A stretch of DNA of 64,000 bases from positions 4,216,001 through 4,280,000 of the forward strand of contig NZ_CP107928.1 of NCBI RefSeq assembly GCF_036030735.1, written 5' to 3'. This DNA comes from Streptomyces sp. NBC_00425. GTDB lineage: Bacteria > Actinomycetota > Actinomycetes > Streptomycetales > Streptomycetaceae. Under the pieces are notes generated by a model that did not search any database, had not been told where the DNA came from, and worked only from the letters and a program-made list of their open reading frames with translations. This document shows positions 30,208-40,522 of the stretch, in pieces (within the stretch, counting starts at the first letter, position 1; every line of letters begins with the position of its first letter). Position numbers and translations under genes: made by a program.

Positions 30208-31067
30208 TGGGGGCGACCTGCCATTTTCTCGAGCCGGGCGATTCGCTCCGCCATCGGCGGGTGCGTCGAGAACATCTTGGAGAGTCCCTGGCCCGGGCGG
30301 AAGGGGTTCGCGATCATCATGTGGCTCGCGGTCTCGATACGGGGCTCCGGCGGAAGCGGAAGCTGCTTGGTGCCCGTCTCCAGCTTGCGCAGGGCGCTCG
30401 CGAGCGCCAGCGGGTCGCCGGTGAGCTGGGCGCCCGAGGAGTCCGCCTCGTACTCCCGGGAGCGGCTGATGGCGAGCTGGATGAGGCTGGCGGCGAGCGG
30501 ACCGAGGATCATGATCAGGAGCATGCCCAGGATGCCGGGGCCGTCGTCGTCGTCGGAGCGCCCGACCGGGATCAGCCAGGCGAAGTTGACCAGGAACATG
30601 ATCACCGAGGCGAGCGCTCCGGCGACCGAGGAGATCAGGATGTCGCGGTTGTAGACGTGGCTGAGCTCATGGCCGATGACGCCGCGCAGTTCGCGCTCGT
30701 CGAGGAGGCGCAGGATGCCTTCCGTGCAGCACACGGCGGCGTTGCGCGGATTGCGGCCGGTCGCGAAGGCGTTGGGCGCCTCTGTCGGGGAGATGTACAG
30801 GCGGGGCATGGGCTGCCGGGCCTGGGTGGAGAGCTCGCGGACCATGCGGTACAGGGCCGGGGCCTCGAACTCGCTCACGGGGCGGGCACGCATCGCGCGT
30901 AGAGCCAGCTTGTCGCTGTTCCAGTACGCGTACGCGTTGGTGCCGAGCGCGATCAGAACCGCGACGACGAGCCCCGTACGGCCGAAGAAGCTGCCGATGA
31001 CGATGATGAGTGCCGACAGCCCCCCGAGGAGTACTGCGGTCCTGAGCCCGTTGTGCCGGCGGTGCAC
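30204..31067 (-). CDS. htpX: Membrane zinc metalloprotease HtpX
   Basis: M48-family membrane protease that degrades misfolded membrane proteins. 287 residues from the GTG at 31067, with GGAGG at the proper distance. Two N-terminal membrane segments (about 10-27 and 32-48), then the catalytic HELSH motif with His133, Glu134 and His137. Two more membrane segments follow, and the third zinc ligand is Glu205 in SREYEAD. The C-terminal [15 protein letters not shown] motif is typical. It overlaps the YccF gene by 4 bases. The nuo operon lies upstream on the same strand, 203 bases away, so independent transcription is likely. Confidence 0.96.
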   Translation of the reverse strand: MHRRHNGLRTAVLLGGLSALIIVIGSFFGRTGLVVAVLIALGTNAYAYWNSDKLALRAMRARPVSEFEAPALYRMVRELSTQARQPMPRLYISPTEAPNAFATGRNPRNAAVCCTEGILRLLDERELRGVIGHELSHVYNRDILISSVAGALASVIMFLVNFAWLIPVGRSDDDDGPGILGMLLIMILGPLAASLIQLAISRSREYEADSSGAQLTGDPLALASALRKLETGTKQLPLPPEPRIETASHMMIANPFRPGQGLSKMFSTHPPMAERIARLEKMAGRPQ

Positions 31068-31270
31068 GGTACGCCCTCCAAGTCGTGCAGCAGGGGAACC
31101 CTTTGCTTGCGGATCTTCCTGTTCTCCGGTGGCACTGGTGCCGTGATGTCACCTCCAGTGCACCCTCCCGTACTGGTCAACGCCAGGCGGGAGGCACGAG
31201 TTCCCTTGTGCGTGGGGGCAGGGGTGTGAGCCGTCCGGGTGAGGACGGGGCCCGCCACGCGCGCGTGGGA

Positions 31271-32806
31271 TCAGAAGAGACCTGTGTCGGCGAAGCGCAG
31301 GATCAGCTGGGGCGCTCCGGAGAGGGCGATGCCGACGGCCGCCGTGAGGGCGATCGCGGCCGTGAGGGGGGCGGGAACACGGTGCTTCTCGGTTTCGCCC
31401 TCACGCGCGCGGAAGAGCAGCGCCGTCCACTGGAGGTAGTAGTACAGGGCGATGACCACGTTGACGGCCATGACCACGGCGAGCCAGCCGAGTCCGGCGT
31501 CGACGGCCGCCGAGAAGACGGTGACCTTCGCGAAGAGGCCGATGACGCCCGGCGGCAGTCCGGCCAGGCAGAGCAGGAAGAAGGCCAGCAGGAGGGCGGC
31601 GAGGGGGTTTCTGGCGTAGAGGCCGCGGTAGTCGGTGAGCCGGTTCGCCGTGCTGGTCCGTCCGACGAGGGCGGCCATGGCGAAGGCGCCGAGGTTCACC
31701 GCGGCGTACATGAGGGCGTACGCGACGGTGGAGCCGACGGCGTGCTCGGCGTCGTCGGAGTACGCGGCGGCGGCGATCGGCACCAGGAGGTAGCCCGCCT
31801 GGCCCACGGAGGACCAGGCGAGGAGGCGTACGGCGCTGTACGCGCGCGTGGCCTGCTGGCGGAGCGCCCCGACGTTGCCGACGGTCATGGTGAGGGCGGC
31901 GAGGGCGGCCAGGGCGGGGCCCCAGACGTCGGCGTACGACGGGAAGGCGACGACGGTGACGAGGATGAGGCCGGAGAAGCCGACGGCCTTGCCCACGACC
32001 GACAGGTAGGCGGCGATGGGCAGGGGTGCGCCGACGTAGGTGTCGGGGACCCAGAAGTGGAAGGGGACGGCGGCCGTCTTGAAGGCGAAGCCGACGAGGG
32101 TGAGCACCACGCCGGTCTGGGCCAGGGTGTGCAGCTGCCCGTCGACGCGCTGGATGCGGTCGGCGACCTGGGTGAGGTAGAGGGTGCCCGTTGTCGCGTA
32201 CACGAAGCTGATGCCCAGGAGGCTGACCGCGGTCGCCGTCACGGACGACAGGAAGAACTTGAGCGCGGCCTCGGAGGACCTGCGGTCGCCGTGCCGGATG
32301 CCGACGAGGGCGAAGGCCGGCAGGGAGGCCACCTCCAGGGCGACGACCAGGGTGGCGAGGTCGCGGGAGGCGGGCAGCAGGGCTGCGCCGGCGGCGGAGG
32401 ACAGCAGCAGGAACCAGAACTCGCCCTCGGGAAGGCGCCCGCGCGCGTCCTTGAGAGCGGTGACCGACAGCAGCGCGACCAGCAGGGCTCCCCCGAGCAC
32501 CAGGAACTGGACGACCAGGGTGAAGTGGTCTGCCGTGTAGCTGCACGCGCGCGTGTCGCCGGTCAGGCAGAAGGTGGCGCGGTCGCCGTCCAGGAGGGGC
32601 AGGAGAAGGGCCGTGGAGGCGGCGAGGCCTGCGACCGAGAGCCAGCCGAGCAGCGGCTTGCGTGCCTCGCCGACGAAGAGATCGGCGACGAGGACCACCA
32701 GGGCGACGACCGCCGCGAGGGTGGGCGGTGCGATGGCCGTCCAGTCGACGGACTGGACCACGGACTCGGCCAGGGCCTGGGCCGACGGGTGGGCCACGGG
32801 GCTCAT
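31271..32806 (-). CDS. nuoN: NADH-quinone oxidoreductase subunit N-like, complex I antiporter subunit
   Basis: 511 residues from the ATG at 32806, which overlaps the nuoM stop by 4 bases (ATGA). Thirteen or so membrane helices are expected. The proton-channel part has ALEVASLPAFALVGI with its Glu, FAFKTAAVPFHFWVPDTYVGAP with the key Lys, and LAWSSVGQAGYLLV. The C-terminal helix GLFAKVTVFSAAV continues the antiporter fold. It is the last gene of the operon. Subunit N is one of three Mrp-like pump modules of complex I and its presence argues that the complex still moves protons. Confidence 0.95.
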   Translation of the reverse strand: MSPVAHPSAQALAESVVQSVDWTAIAPPTLAAVVALVVLVADLFVGEARKPLLGWLSVAGLAASTALLLPLLDGDRATFCLTGDTRACSYTADHFTLVVQFLVLGGALLVALLSVTALKDARGRLPEGEFWFLLLSSAAGAALLPASRDLATLVVALEVASLPAFALVGIRHGDRRSSEAALKFFLSSVTATAVSLLGISFVYATTGTLYLTQVADRIQRVDGQLHTLAQTGVVLTLVGFAFKTAAVPFHFWVPDTYVGAPLPIAAYLSVVGKAVGFSGLILVTVVAFPSYADVWGPALAALAALTMTVGNVGALRQQATRAYSAVRLLAWSSVGQAGYLLVPIAAAAYSDDAEHAVGSTVAYALMYAAVNLGAFAMAALVGRTSTANRLTDYRGLYARNPLAALLLAFFLLCLAGLPPGVIGLFAKVTVFSAAVDAGLGWLAVVMAVNVVIALYYYLQWTALLFRAREGETEKHRVPAPLTAAIALTAAVGIALSGAPQLILRFADTGLF

Positions 32807-34377
32807 CGGGTGCCTCCTGCGAGGAGCTGCTGCACGGCCGGGTCCGTGAGGCCGAGGAGGGCCTTCGGCCACAGGCCGGCGACGACGGTGAGGGCGACGA
32901 GCGGGGTCCAGGCCACGAACTCGTAGGTCTGCACGTCGGCGAGGCGCGGGGCGTCCTGCCGGACCGTGCCCATGCAGACCCGCCGGACCACGACGAGCAG
33001 GTAGGCGGCCGTCAGCAGGGTGCCGAACGCGCCGATCGCCGTGAACACGAGGAACGCGGGGCGGCTGAGGCCTTCTGCCGGGTCGAACGCGCCGAACAGG
33101 GCGAGCATCTCGCCCCAGAACCCGGCGAGACCCGGAAGGCCGAGCGAGGCGACCGCGGCGAAGGCGAGGAGGCCGCCGAGGCGGGGGGTCCTGCCGTACA
33201 GGGCGGCGCCGGTCTGCTCGGCGAGGGTGTCCAGGTCGGTCGTGCCGGTGCGGTCCTTCAGGGCTCCGACCAGGAAGAAGAGGAGGCCGGTGATGAGGCC
33301 GTGGGCGATGTTGGCGAACAGGGCGCCGTTCACGCCGGTCGGCGTCATCGTCGCGATGCCGAGGAGGACGAAGCCCATGTGACCGACGGAGGAGTAGGCG
33401 ATCAGGCGCTTGAGGTCGCCCTTCGCTCCCTGCTTGGCGAGGGCCAGGCAGGCCAGGGACCCGTAGATGATCCCGACGACGGCGAAGGCGGCCAGGTAGG
33501 GCGCGAAGACGCGGAAGCCGTCCGGCGCGGCCGGCAGCAGGATGCGGACGAACCCGTATGTGCCCATCTTCAGCATCACGCCCGCCAGCAGGACCGAGCC
33601 GACGGTCGGGGCGGAGGTGTGGGCGTCGGGCAGCCAGCTGTGCAGGGGCCACATCGGGGTCTTGACCGCGAGCCCGAGACCGATCGCGAGAACGGCGATG
33701 ACCTGCACGGATGTGGTCAGCGACCGGCCGTTGTCAGTGGCGAGTGCCACCATGTCGAATGTGCCCGCCTTGATTCCGATCAGGAGCAGGCCGAGCAGCA
33801 TGACCACGGATCCGAGCAGCGTGAAGAGGATGAACTTCCAGGCCGCCTGGGTCCGGCCGGCGCCGCCCCAGCGGGCGATGAGGAAGTACATCGGGATGAG
33901 CACGGTCTCGAAGGCGAGGAAGAACAACAGAAGGTCGAGGACGGCGAAGGTCGCGAGGGTGCCGGACTCGAGCACGAGCACCAGGGCGACGAACGCCTTG
34001 GGTGAGGGGCCCGCGGGCAGCTTGAAGTAGGAGTAGAGCGCGCAGAGGAAGGTCAGCAGCGCGGTCAGGACCAGCAAGGGGAGGGAGATGCCGTCGATGC
34101 CGAGGTGGATGCGCACGTCGAGCGCGGGGATCCAGCTGATGTCCGTGGTGGCCTGCATCTTCGACGGCTGGTCGTGGTCGAAGCCGACCGCCAGGGCGAT
34201 CGCGGCGAGGAGGATCACACCGGTCACGGTCACGCCGTGCCGGAGGACGGCCTGCTCGGGTGACTTCCCCTTCAGCCCGGGCGGGGCGGGCAGCAGGGCG
34301 GCGGCGGCGCCGAGAAGCGGGCCGACCACGATGAACGCCAGAAGAACCTGCATCACGGACTCGTTGATAGGGATCAC
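32803..34377 (-). CDS. nuoM: NADH-quinone oxidoreductase subunit M-like
   Basis: 524-residue antiporter-like subunit from the GTG at 34377. Conserved charged residues of the proton path are visible: the Glu in FLAFETVLIPMYFLI, the Lys in GLAVKTPMWPLHSWLPDAH, the Lys in LLAGVMLKMGTYGF and the SSVGHMGF helix. These match the functional residues known in E. coli NuoM. It is 6 bases downstream of the nuoL stop and overlaps nuoN, so the three pump subunits are translated as a unit. No frameshift or truncation is present. Confidence 0.96.
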   Translation of the reverse strand: MIPINESVMQVLLAFIVVGPLLGAAAALLPAPPGLKGKSPEQAVLRHGVTVTGVILLAAIALAVGFDHDQPSKMQATTDISWIPALDVRIHLGIDGISLPLLVLTALLTFLCALYSYFKLPAGPSPKAFVALVLVLESGTLATFAVLDLLLFFLAFETVLIPMYFLIARWGGAGRTQAAWKFILFTLLGSVVMLLGLLLIGIKAGTFDMVALATDNGRSLTTSVQVIAVLAIGLGLAVKTPMWPLHSWLPDAHTSAPTVGSVLLAGVMLKMGTYGFVRILLPAAPDGFRVFAPYLAAFAVVGIIYGSLACLALAKQGAKGDLKRLIAYSSVGHMGFVLLGIATMTPTGVNGALFANIAHGLITGLLFFLVGALKDRTGTTDLDTLAEQTGAALYGRTPRLGGLLAFAAVASLGLPGLAGFWGEMLALFGAFDPAEGLSRPAFLVFTAIGAFGTLLTAAYLLVVVRRVCMGTVRQDAPRLADVQTYEFVAWTPLVALTVVAGLWPKALLGLTDPAVQQLLAGGTR

Positions 34378-34383
34378 GCCTGC

Positions 34384-36378
34384 TCACGCTCCCGAGGCGA
34401 CGAGAAGGGCGGCGACCGCCAGGACGACGGTGCCGGCGAGCAGCGCGCTCACATAGGTCTGGACGTTGCCGGTCTGGGCACGCCGTACGGCGAACCCCAG
34501 CCAGCGGGGCAGGGCGCCCGCGCCGCGGACGTACGTCTCGACGACCTCGCGGTCGAGGAACCTGACGAGCTGGGCGCCGGCCTGCACGGGGCGCACGAAC
34601 AGCACGTCGTACAGGGCGTCCAGGTGGAAGCCGACAGCCGCGTGGCGGTGCAGCGGGCCGAGCAGGAGCCGCCCGGGATCCGCCGGGTCGGGAGCGGAGG
34701 CCACGTCGCCGTAGGCGGGTGCGTGCGTCGCGATGGCCTCGGCCTCGACCTGCGCCGCGTCGGCCTCCGGGTGGGCGGCCACCGCACCCAGGGGGGTGCC
34801 GGCGGCCAGTCCGGCGAGGTGCCGCCAGGCGGCGAACATGACGAGTCCGCCTGCCAGAGCCACGCCGGTGCCCACCACGGAGGTGGTGAGGGTCGGGGCG
34901 AGGTCGTCGCCGTCGAACCAGTCGGGGAGCGTGCGGTAGGCGAGCGCGCCGAGGGCGAGGGAGGGCACCGCGAGCACCCACAGCACCACGGTCATGGTCA
35001 GCGGCTGGCGACCGTGATCGGGGGCTTCGGCCCCCTGACCGCGGAAGGCGAGCAGCCACAGTCGGGTCGCGTAGGCGGCGGTCAGGAGAGCGGCGACCAG
35101 CCCGGCGACGAGGACGATCCAGCCGGCGGCGCCGGGGACGTGCGCGCTGTGGCCGGTGGTCGCGTGCTCGGCCGCGCCGAGGACCGACTCCTTGGAGAAG
35201 AAGCCGCTGAACGGCGGGATCGCGGCGAGCGCGAGGAGCGCCACGGTCATCGTCCAGTAGGCGTCGGGGACACGGTCGCGCAGGTGGCTCATGCGGGACA
35301 TGGCGGCCAGCGAGTTGGTGCCGGCTGCGTGGATGACCACGCCGGCCGCGAGGAAGAGCAGCGCCTTGAAGGCGCCGTGCGAGAGGAGGTGGAAGACGGC
35401 GGCGCTGCGGTCGCCGACGGCGAGGGCGCCCGTCATGTAGCCGAGCTGGCCGATCGTCGAGTAGGCGAGGACGCGCTTGATGTCGTCCTGGGCGAGCGCG
35501 GACAGGCCGGATCCGACCATCGTGACGCCGGCCATCACGGCGAGCACGACCATCGCGGCCGCGGAGGCCTCGAACACCGGGAGGAGACGGGCGACGAAGT
35601 AGACGCCGGCGGCGACCATCGTCGCGGCGTGGATCAGCGCGGAGACGGGTGTGGGGCCGGCCATCGCGTCCGGGAGCCAGGTGTGCAGAGGGAACTGCGC
35701 GGACTTTCCGGCCACGCCCGCGAGGAGCAGCAGGGCGACGACGGTCGGGTGGTCGAGGCCGCCGTGCGCGACGGCGCCGAGGACCTTCGTGATGCGGAAG
35801 GAGCCCGCGTCGGCGCCGAGTGCGAACAGGCCGATGAGGAAGGGGACGTCGCCGAGCTTGGTGACCAGGAAGGCCTTGATGGAGGCGGCGCGGGCCTCCG
35901 GGGTCTCCCAGTAGTGGCCGACCAGGAAGTAGGAGCAGATGCCCATGACTTCCCAGCCGACCAGCAGCACGATCAGGTCGCCGGAGTAGACGACCAGCAG
36001 CATCGCGGAGGTGAAGAGCGAGACCAGCGCGGCGTACGAGGCGTAGCGCGGGTCGTCGCGCAGGTAGCCGGTCGAGTAGATCTGCACGCAGCCGGCCACG
36101 AGAGCGACCAGGACGGCGACGAGGGCGGCGAATCCGTCGATGTGCAGGGCGAGTTCGATCGGGACGGATCCGGTGGGAGTCAGCTCGGTGGCCGCGTCGA
36201 CGGCTGCGTCTCCGCCCTGGCGCACCGCGACGACCGCGGCCAGCGCGAGCGCGGCGAGGGTCGGCAGGACGGCGAGCGGGCGGACGAACCCGGGCGCGGT
36301 TCGGCCGAGGAGGAGGCCGACGGCTGCGCCCAGGAACGGGAGGAGGGGGACGAGGACGGCGAGGGTGGTCGTGGTCAC
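34384..36378 (-). CDS. nuoL: NADH-quinone oxidoreductase subunit L-like
   Basis: The largest antiporter subunit, 664 residues from the GTG at 36378 (GTGA overlap with nuoK). The channel motifs [49 protein letters not shown] and [11 protein letters not shown] are intact. A C-terminal region after about residue 500 contains the amphipathic lateral helix and a last membrane helix ([17 protein letters not shown]). The hydrophilic insert rich in Ala, Asp and Pro near 520-560 is unusual in composition but not disruptive. A full-length L, M and N set is a strong sign that the membrane arm is functional. Confidence 0.96.
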   Translation of the reverse strand: MTTTTLAVLVPLLPFLGAAVGLLLGRTAPGFVRPLAVLPTLAALALAAVVAVRQGGDAAVDAATELTPTGSVPIELALHIDGFAALVAVLVALVAGCVQIYSTGYLRDDPRYASYAALVSLFTSAMLLVVYSGDLIVLLVGWEVMGICSYFLVGHYWETPEARAASIKAFLVTKLGDVPFLIGLFALGADAGSFRITKVLGAVAHGGLDHPTVVALLLLAGVAGKSAQFPLHTWLPDAMAGPTPVSALIHAATMVAAGVYFVARLLPVFEASAAAMVVLAVMAGVTMVGSGLSALAQDDIKRVLAYSTIGQLGYMTGALAVGDRSAAVFHLLSHGAFKALLFLAAGVVIHAAGTNSLAAMSRMSHLRDRVPDAYWTMTVALLALAAIPPFSGFFSKESVLGAAEHATTGHSAHVPGAAGWIVLVAGLVAALLTAAYATRLWLLAFRGQGAEAPDHGRQPLTMTVVLWVLAVPSLALGALAYRTLPDWFDGDDLAPTLTTSVVGTGVALAGGLVMFAAWRHLAGLAAGTPLGAVAAHPEADAAQVEAEAIATHAPAYGDVASAPDPADPGRLLLGPLHRHAAVGFHLDALYDVLFVRPVQAGAQLVRFLDREVVETYVRGAGALPRWLGFAVRRAQTGNVQTYVSALLAGTVVLAVAALLVASGA

Positions 36379-36773
36379 GCGGTGGCCTCAGCCTTCTCGG
36401 CGGCCGCTCCGGTCGCGGGGTCGCCGTCGGCGCCGTCGGCGGCAGGGGTCTCGTGGCCCTCGGCGGTGTCGCGGAGCCGGTCGATGTCGGCGGTGCCGCG
36501 GTTGCGGTGCACGGCGAGGACGATCGCCAGGCCGATGCCGATCTCGGCGGCGGCGATGGCGATGGTGAACAGGGTCAGGGCCTGACCGGAGTGCAGGGTT
36601 TCCTCGGCGGTCCTGCTGAGCCAGACGTCGAACGCGACCAGGTTGAGGTTGACGGCGTTGAGCATCAACTCGACCGACATCAGGACCAGGATCGCGTTGC
36701 GGCGGGCGAGGACGCCGTACAGGCCGGTGCAGAAGAGGAGAGCGGAGAGGACGGCGGGATAGACGAGGTGCAT
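36375..36773 (-). CDS. nuoK: NADH-quinone oxidoreductase subunit K-like
   Basis: 132 residues from the ATG at 36773. Three membrane helices with the conserved Glu in [20 protein letters not shown] and the second Glu in [15 protein letters not shown] form the proton path. The C-terminus is extended by about 30 Ala/Asp/Glu-rich residues compared with the usual 100-residue NuoK. Start and stop codons overlap on both sides (TGATG with nuoJ, GTGA with nuoL), showing tight coupling. Confidence 0.95.
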   Translation of the reverse strand: MHLVYPAVLSALLFCTGLYGVLARRNAILVLMSVELMLNAVNLNLVAFDVWLSRTAEETLHSGQALTLFTIAIAAAEIGIGLAIVLAVHRNRGTADIDRLRDTAEGHETPAADGADGDPATGAAAEKAEATA

Positions 36774-37450
36774 CAGCGGGCGCCTTCCTGCTCGGCCGGG
36801 TTCTGCCGGGCGTCCGGGACGGTGGGGGAGCTCTCGGATCTTCCGGAACTGTCCGTGACGGGTCGGGAACCATCGGTGACGGTCCGGGCGTTCACGGGGG
36901 GAGAGCTCGAATCGGCCTTCGCCTTGCGGGACAGGACGATCGCGCCGACCAGCGCCGCGAGAAGGAGGACGGAGAGAGCCTCGAAGGGGAGGACCCAGTT
37001 CTGGAAGAGGCTCGCGCCGGTGACCTCGGTCGAGCCGGCGGCCGGGCCGTCCAGCTCGATCCAGGTGCTGCGGAAGGCGTCGACGACCACCCAGACCAGG
37101 GCGGCGGCCGCGGCGACGGCGACCGTGAGCGCGGCCCATCGATTACCGGAGTCGGCATCCGGCGAGCGGCCGATGGGGGCCTTGGTGAGCATCAGACCGA
37201 AGAGGAGGAGCACGACGACGGAACCGACGTAGATGAGGACCTGCACCCAGGCGATGAACTCGGCGGTGAGCAGGAGGTATTCGACGGCCAGACCGCCGAG
37301 GGCGACCACGAGCCACAGGGCCGCGTGCACCAGCTGCCTCGTGGTGACGGTGACGAGGGCTGCGCCGAAGGTGACCAGTCCGACGAGAAGGAAGGCGATC
37401 TCGACGCCGGTCGGGGAGAGGAAGCCCTGCGGGGCCTCGGCGAGGGTCAC
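36773..37450 (-). CDS. nuoJ: NADH-quinone oxidoreductase subunit J-like
   Basis: 225 residues from the GTG at 37450. Five membrane helices include [20 protein letters not shown], which carries the Tyr-Val-Gly pi-bulge region conserved in NuoJ and central to energy transduction. The last 45 residues are hydrophilic and Ser/Pro-rich without a known role. The gene overlaps nuoI (GTGA) and nuoK (TGATG). J, K and A together form the connection between the Q module and the pump modules. Confidence 0.95.
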   Translation of the reverse strand: MTLAEAPQGFLSPTGVEIAFLLVGLVTFGAALVTVTTRQLVHAALWLVVALGGLAVEYLLLTAEFIAWVQVLIYVGSVVVLLLFGLMLTKAPIGRSPDADSGNRWAALTVAVAAAAALVWVVVDAFRSTWIELDGPAAGSTEVTGASLFQNWVLPFEALSVLLLAALVGAIVLSRKAKADSSSPPVNARTVTDGSRPVTDSSGRSESSPTVPDARQNPAEQEGAR

Positions 37451-38085
37451 GCGTCTCCTCCCTCGGGTTCGGTGGGCCGGGGTCCGGCGGGCTCGGGTCG
37501 GGCGGCGGCCAGTTTCTCGGCCGACTTACGGGCGGCCGCGATCTCCTTCGGCTCCTCGGCGGCCGGGTCGAGGGCCGGCGGGGCCGGCACGGTCCACATC
37601 CACTCGCGGAGCTTGTCGCGCTCGTGGGTGAGCTCGTGGATGTCGGTCTCCGCGTACTCGAACTCCGGGGACCAGAACAGAGCGTCGAAAGGACAGACCT
37701 CGATGCAGATACCGCAGTACATGCAGAGCGAGAAGTCGATGGCGAAGCGGTCGAGCACATTGCGGCTGCGCTCGCGTCCGCCTGGAGCGGCGGGCGGCAC
37801 CGTCTCCTTGTGGGAGTCGATGTAGATGCACCAGTCGGGGCACTCACGGGCGCACAGCATGCAGACCGTGCAGTTCTCCTCGAACAGTCCGATGACCCCG
37901 CGGGTGCGGGGCGGGAGCTCGGGCTGGGCGTCCGGGTACTGCTGGGTCACGGTCTTCCGCGTCATCGTGCGGAGGGTGACGGCCAGGCCCTTGGCGAGGC
38001 CGCTGCCGGGGATCGACAGACGGGGCCGCCCGGAGGGCGCCGCCGGGGCCGCCGGCGTGTGGTGGTCGGGTGACGGGCGGGACAT
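37447..38085 (-). CDS. nuoI: NADH-quinone oxidoreductase subunit I-like, 2x[4Fe-4S] protein
   Basis: 212 residues from the ATG at 38085. Two ferredoxin-type clusters are bound by Cys72, Cys75, Cys78, Cys82 and by Cys121, Cys124, Cys127, Cys131, each in a CxxCxxCxxxCP pattern. These correspond to clusters N6a and N6b that feed electrons toward N2 in NuoB. The N-terminal 30 residues are Pro/Ala-rich and the C-terminal 35 are charged, both beyond the core fold. With NuoE, F and G not encoded here, these clusters could be the electron entry point for a ferredoxin or another partner. Confidence 0.95.
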   Translation of the reverse strand: MSRPSPDHHTPAAPAAPSGRPRLSIPGSGLAKGLAVTLRTMTRKTVTQQYPDAQPELPPRTRGVIGLFEENCTVCMLCARECPDWCIYIDSHKETVPPAAPGGRERSRNVLDRFAIDFSLCMYCGICIEVCPFDALFWSPEFEYAETDIHELTHERDKLREWMWTVPAPPALDPAAEEPKEIAAARKSAEKLAAARPEPAGPRPTEPEGGDA

Positions 38086-38087
38086 GG

Positions 38088-39056
38088 CTACTGGATCACC
38101 ACCTTGACGATGCCGGTGAGGGCGATCTGGGCGAGGGAGAGGGGGACGAGGAGGGTCCACGAGAACTTCTGCAGCTGGTCCTCGCGCAGCCGGGGGTAGG
38201 TGACGCGCAGCCAGATGACGAGGAAGGCGAGGACGGCCGTCTTGAGCAGGGTCCAGACCCAGCCGAGGCCGTCGGCGCCCCAGGGGCCGTGCCAGCCGCC
38301 CAGGAAGAGGACGGTGGTCAGCCCGCACAGGACGACGATCCCGGCGTACTCGGCGAGGAGGAAGAGAGCGAAGCGCAGGCCGGTGTACTCGGTGTACGCA
38401 CCGAAGATGATCTCCGAGTCGGCGACCGGCATGTCGAAGGGAGGGCGCTGGAGTTCGGCCAGACCGGCGATGAAGAAGACGATCGCGCCGGTGATCTGCC
38501 AGGGCAGCCACCACCACTCGAACGCGTCGACGATGCCGGGCAGGGAGACCGTCCCGGCCGCCATCGCCACCGAGGCGGCGGTGAGCAGCATCGGCAGTTC
38601 GTAGGCGAGCAGCTGAGCGGCGGTGCGCAGGCCGCCGAGAAGGGAGAACTTGTTGGCGCTGGCCCAGCCCGCCATGAGGGAGCCGAGCACGCCGACGCCC
38701 ATCACGGCGAGGACGAAGAAGATCCCCGCGTCCAGGACCTGGCCCACGGCGCCCTCGCCCGGGCCGATGGGGATGGCGAGGAGGACCAGCAGATACGGCA
38801 GGAGGGCCACGGCCGGCGCGAGCTGGAAGATACGGCGGTCCGCGCCCGCGGGGACGATGTCCTCCTTCTGCGCGAACTTCACGCCGTCCGCGACGAGCTG
38901 GGCCCAGCCGTGGAAGCCGCCCGCGTACATCGGGCCCAGGCGGCCCTGCATATGGGCCATCACCTTGTGCTCGGTCTGACCGACGATCAGGGGGAAGGTG
39001 AGGAAGACGACGAAGACGACCAGGAGTCGCAGGGCGACGTCGAGAGCGTCGTTCAC
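38088..39056 (-). CDS. nuoH: NADH-quinone oxidoreductase subunit H-like
   Basis: 322 residues from the GTG at 39056, which overlaps nuoC by GTGA. It has eight expected membrane helices and the quinone-chamber loops [41 protein letters not shown] and [12 protein letters not shown]. Acidic and basic residues lining the E-channel are kept. In complex I, NuoH meets NuoB and NuoD to form the quinone tunnel. Intact quinone loops here are notable because nuoD is missing from the operon. They imply that a D-type partner exists elsewhere. Confidence 0.95.
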   Translation of the reverse strand: MNDALDVALRLLVVFVVFLTFPLIVGQTEHKVMAHMQGRLGPMYAGGFHGWAQLVADGVKFAQKEDIVPAGADRRIFQLAPAVALLPYLLVLLAIPIGPGEGAVGQVLDAGIFFVLAVMGVGVLGSLMAGWASANKFSLLGGLRTAAQLLAYELPMLLTAASVAMAAGTVSLPGIVDAFEWWWLPWQITGAIVFFIAGLAELQRPPFDMPVADSEIIFGAYTEYTGLRFALFLLAEYAGIVVLCGLTTVLFLGGWHGPWGADGLGWVWTLLKTAVLAFLVIWLRVTYPRLREDQLQKFSWTLLVPLSLAQIALTGIVKVVIQ

Positions 39057-40522
39057 TGCGGGCCTCCTGCAGGGTCGTCATCGGGGGCGGGACGCTCGGA
39101 GCCCGGACGCTCCGGACTCGGACGCTCGGAGGTCGAACGCCCGGAGCCGGGACGCTCCGCGCTGGACCCCCGGTCGCTCGGCTCCGGGCTCGCGTCGGGC
39201 TCGGGTGCCGGGCTCGCGTCGGGCTCGGGTGCCGGGCTCGCGTCGGGCTCGGGTGCCGGGCTTGTGTCGGGCTCGGGGGTCGGGGCCGAGGGGGACTCCG
39301 GCTCCGTCTTCGGCCGGCCCGCCGCCTGGGACTTCGGCATCGGCTTCGGCTCGGCTGCCTGCTCGCCTTCCGCTTTCGGACTCGGTCCGGACGTCTGCTC
39401 TTCGCCCGGCTGCGGCTTCGGCTTTTCGGGTGCCTGCGGCTTCGGCTCGGCTGTCGGCTCTTCGTCCGCCCGAGGCTTCGCCGCTTCGGGTGCCTGCAGG
39501 TCGGGGGCGATCGTCGGCTCTTCGCCCGCCTGGGGCTTTGGCTCTTCGGGTGCCTGTGGGGCGTCGAAGGCGGGGCGGGCGTGGTGCCAGGGGGCGTCGG
39601 ACGAGCGGGAGGCCGTCGAGGGGCGGGCCGGGGGGGCGGAGGACGCCGCCGGGGGTTGGGGGAGCTGGGAGGCGGAGCCCTGGGAGGCGCTGCGGGCACG
39701 ACGTGGTCCGGCCGGGGTTCCCGGGGTCCCGGGGGCCGAGGCAGGCGGTGCTGTCGCAGGCTGCGTGGGTGTCGTGCCGGGGTCGCCGGCGGTGTCGGAC
39801 GCTGTCGCCGGCGGTGTGGACGCGGGCGGCGGTGTCGTCGTCGGGACCGTCTGGCTGGATGAGCCCTGTGATGACGTGCGGGCGCGGCGGACGGGGCGGT
39901 CGCCTGTCGCACGGGCGGCCGGGGTTCGGGCGGGCCGCGCCGGGGCCGGGGGGAGCTGACCCTTCAGGGGCCCCCACTCGTTGGGGTCGGGGACGCCCGG
40001 GGGAAGCATCTGCCGGCGCTTGGGGCCGCCGTGTTCGGACTCGCCGGGCTCCTTCGCGCCGGGCCAGGCCTTGGCGACACGGGCCGCCAGGACGAAGTCC
40101 TTGCGCAGGGGGTGGCCCTCGAAGGTCTCGGGAAGGAGGAGGTGGTCGAGTGCGGGGTGGCCCTCGAAGGCGACGCCGAACATTTCGTGCGTCTCGCGTT
40201 CGTGCCAGGCGGCGCCCGCGTAGACGTCGACGGCGGAGTCGAGGGTCGGGGCGTCGTGCGCGATGGTCGTGCGCACCAGCAGGCGGCGCACCGGGGACAG
40301 GGCCACGACGTGCGCGGAGACGCGGAAGCCGGTGCCGGGCTCGTCGACGGCGCTCAGCCAGTCGAAGTAGGTGCAGGACAGCCGGTCGCGGGCCACGCGC
40401 AGGGCGGAGGTCCAGGAGGCCGGCGGGACGTCCACGGTCAGGACGTCGTAGGACTCCTCGGCTGTGGCGTCCGGGCCGAAGAGGTCCTCGGCGGGGGCGG
40501 GGAGCCACCCGGTCGTGGTCAT
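39053..40522 (-). CDS. nuoC: NADH-quinone oxidoreductase subunit C-like with long disordered C-terminal tail
   Basis: 489 residues from the ATG at 40522 ([16 protein letters not shown]), with a GGAGGA ribosome-binding site and a 4-base overlap with nuoB. The first 155 or so residues are the NuoC (30-kDa) fold: [21 protein letters not shown], the signature [18 protein letters not shown] and [14 protein letters not shown]. In some bacteria NuoC is fused to NuoD. Here the place of NuoD is taken by about 335 residues of Pro/Ala/Glu/Lys-rich sequence with PAPEPDAS repeats, which shows no fold. The tail encodes repeats of 24 bp at 39189-39275. The core is sound, but the tail's role is unknown. Confidence 0.93.
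   Translation of the reverse strand: MTTTGWLPAPAEDLFGPDATAEESYDVLTVDVPPASWTSALRVARDRLSCTYFDWLSAVDEPGTGFRVSAHVVALSPVRRLLVRTTIAHDAPTLDSAVDVYAGAAWHERETHEMFGVAFEGHPALDHLLLPETFEGHPLRKDFVLAARVAKAWPGAKEPGESEHGGPKRRQMLPPGVPDPNEWGPLKGQLPPAPARPARTPAARATGDRPVRRARTSSQGSSSQTVPTTTPPPASTPPATASDTAGDPGTTPTQPATAPPASAPGTPGTPAGPRRARSASQGSASQLPQPPAASSAPPARPSTASRSSDAPWHHARPAFDAPQAPEEPKPQAGEEPTIAPDLQAPEAAKPRADEEPTAEPKPQAPEKPKPQPGEEQTSGPSPKAEGEQAAEPKPMPKSQAAGRPKTEPESPSAPTPEPDTSPAPEPDASPAPEPDASPAPEPDASPEPSDRGSSAERPGSGRSTSERPSPERPGSERPAPDDDPAGGPQ
39189..39275. repeat. 24-bp tandem repeats in the nuoC tail
   Basis: About 3.5 copies of a unit containing gggctcgcgtcgggctcggg, encoding Pro-Ala-Pro-Glu-Pro-Asp-(Ala/Thr)-Ser. 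Unit length is a multiple of three, so the frame is kept. Copy number may vary between strains. Confidence 0.85.

Noticed and set aside
31085..32926. 613-codon plus-strand frame opposite nuoN
   Set aside because: Gly/Glu/Arg-rich shadow of the GC-rich antisense strand; nuoN is intact on the other strand.
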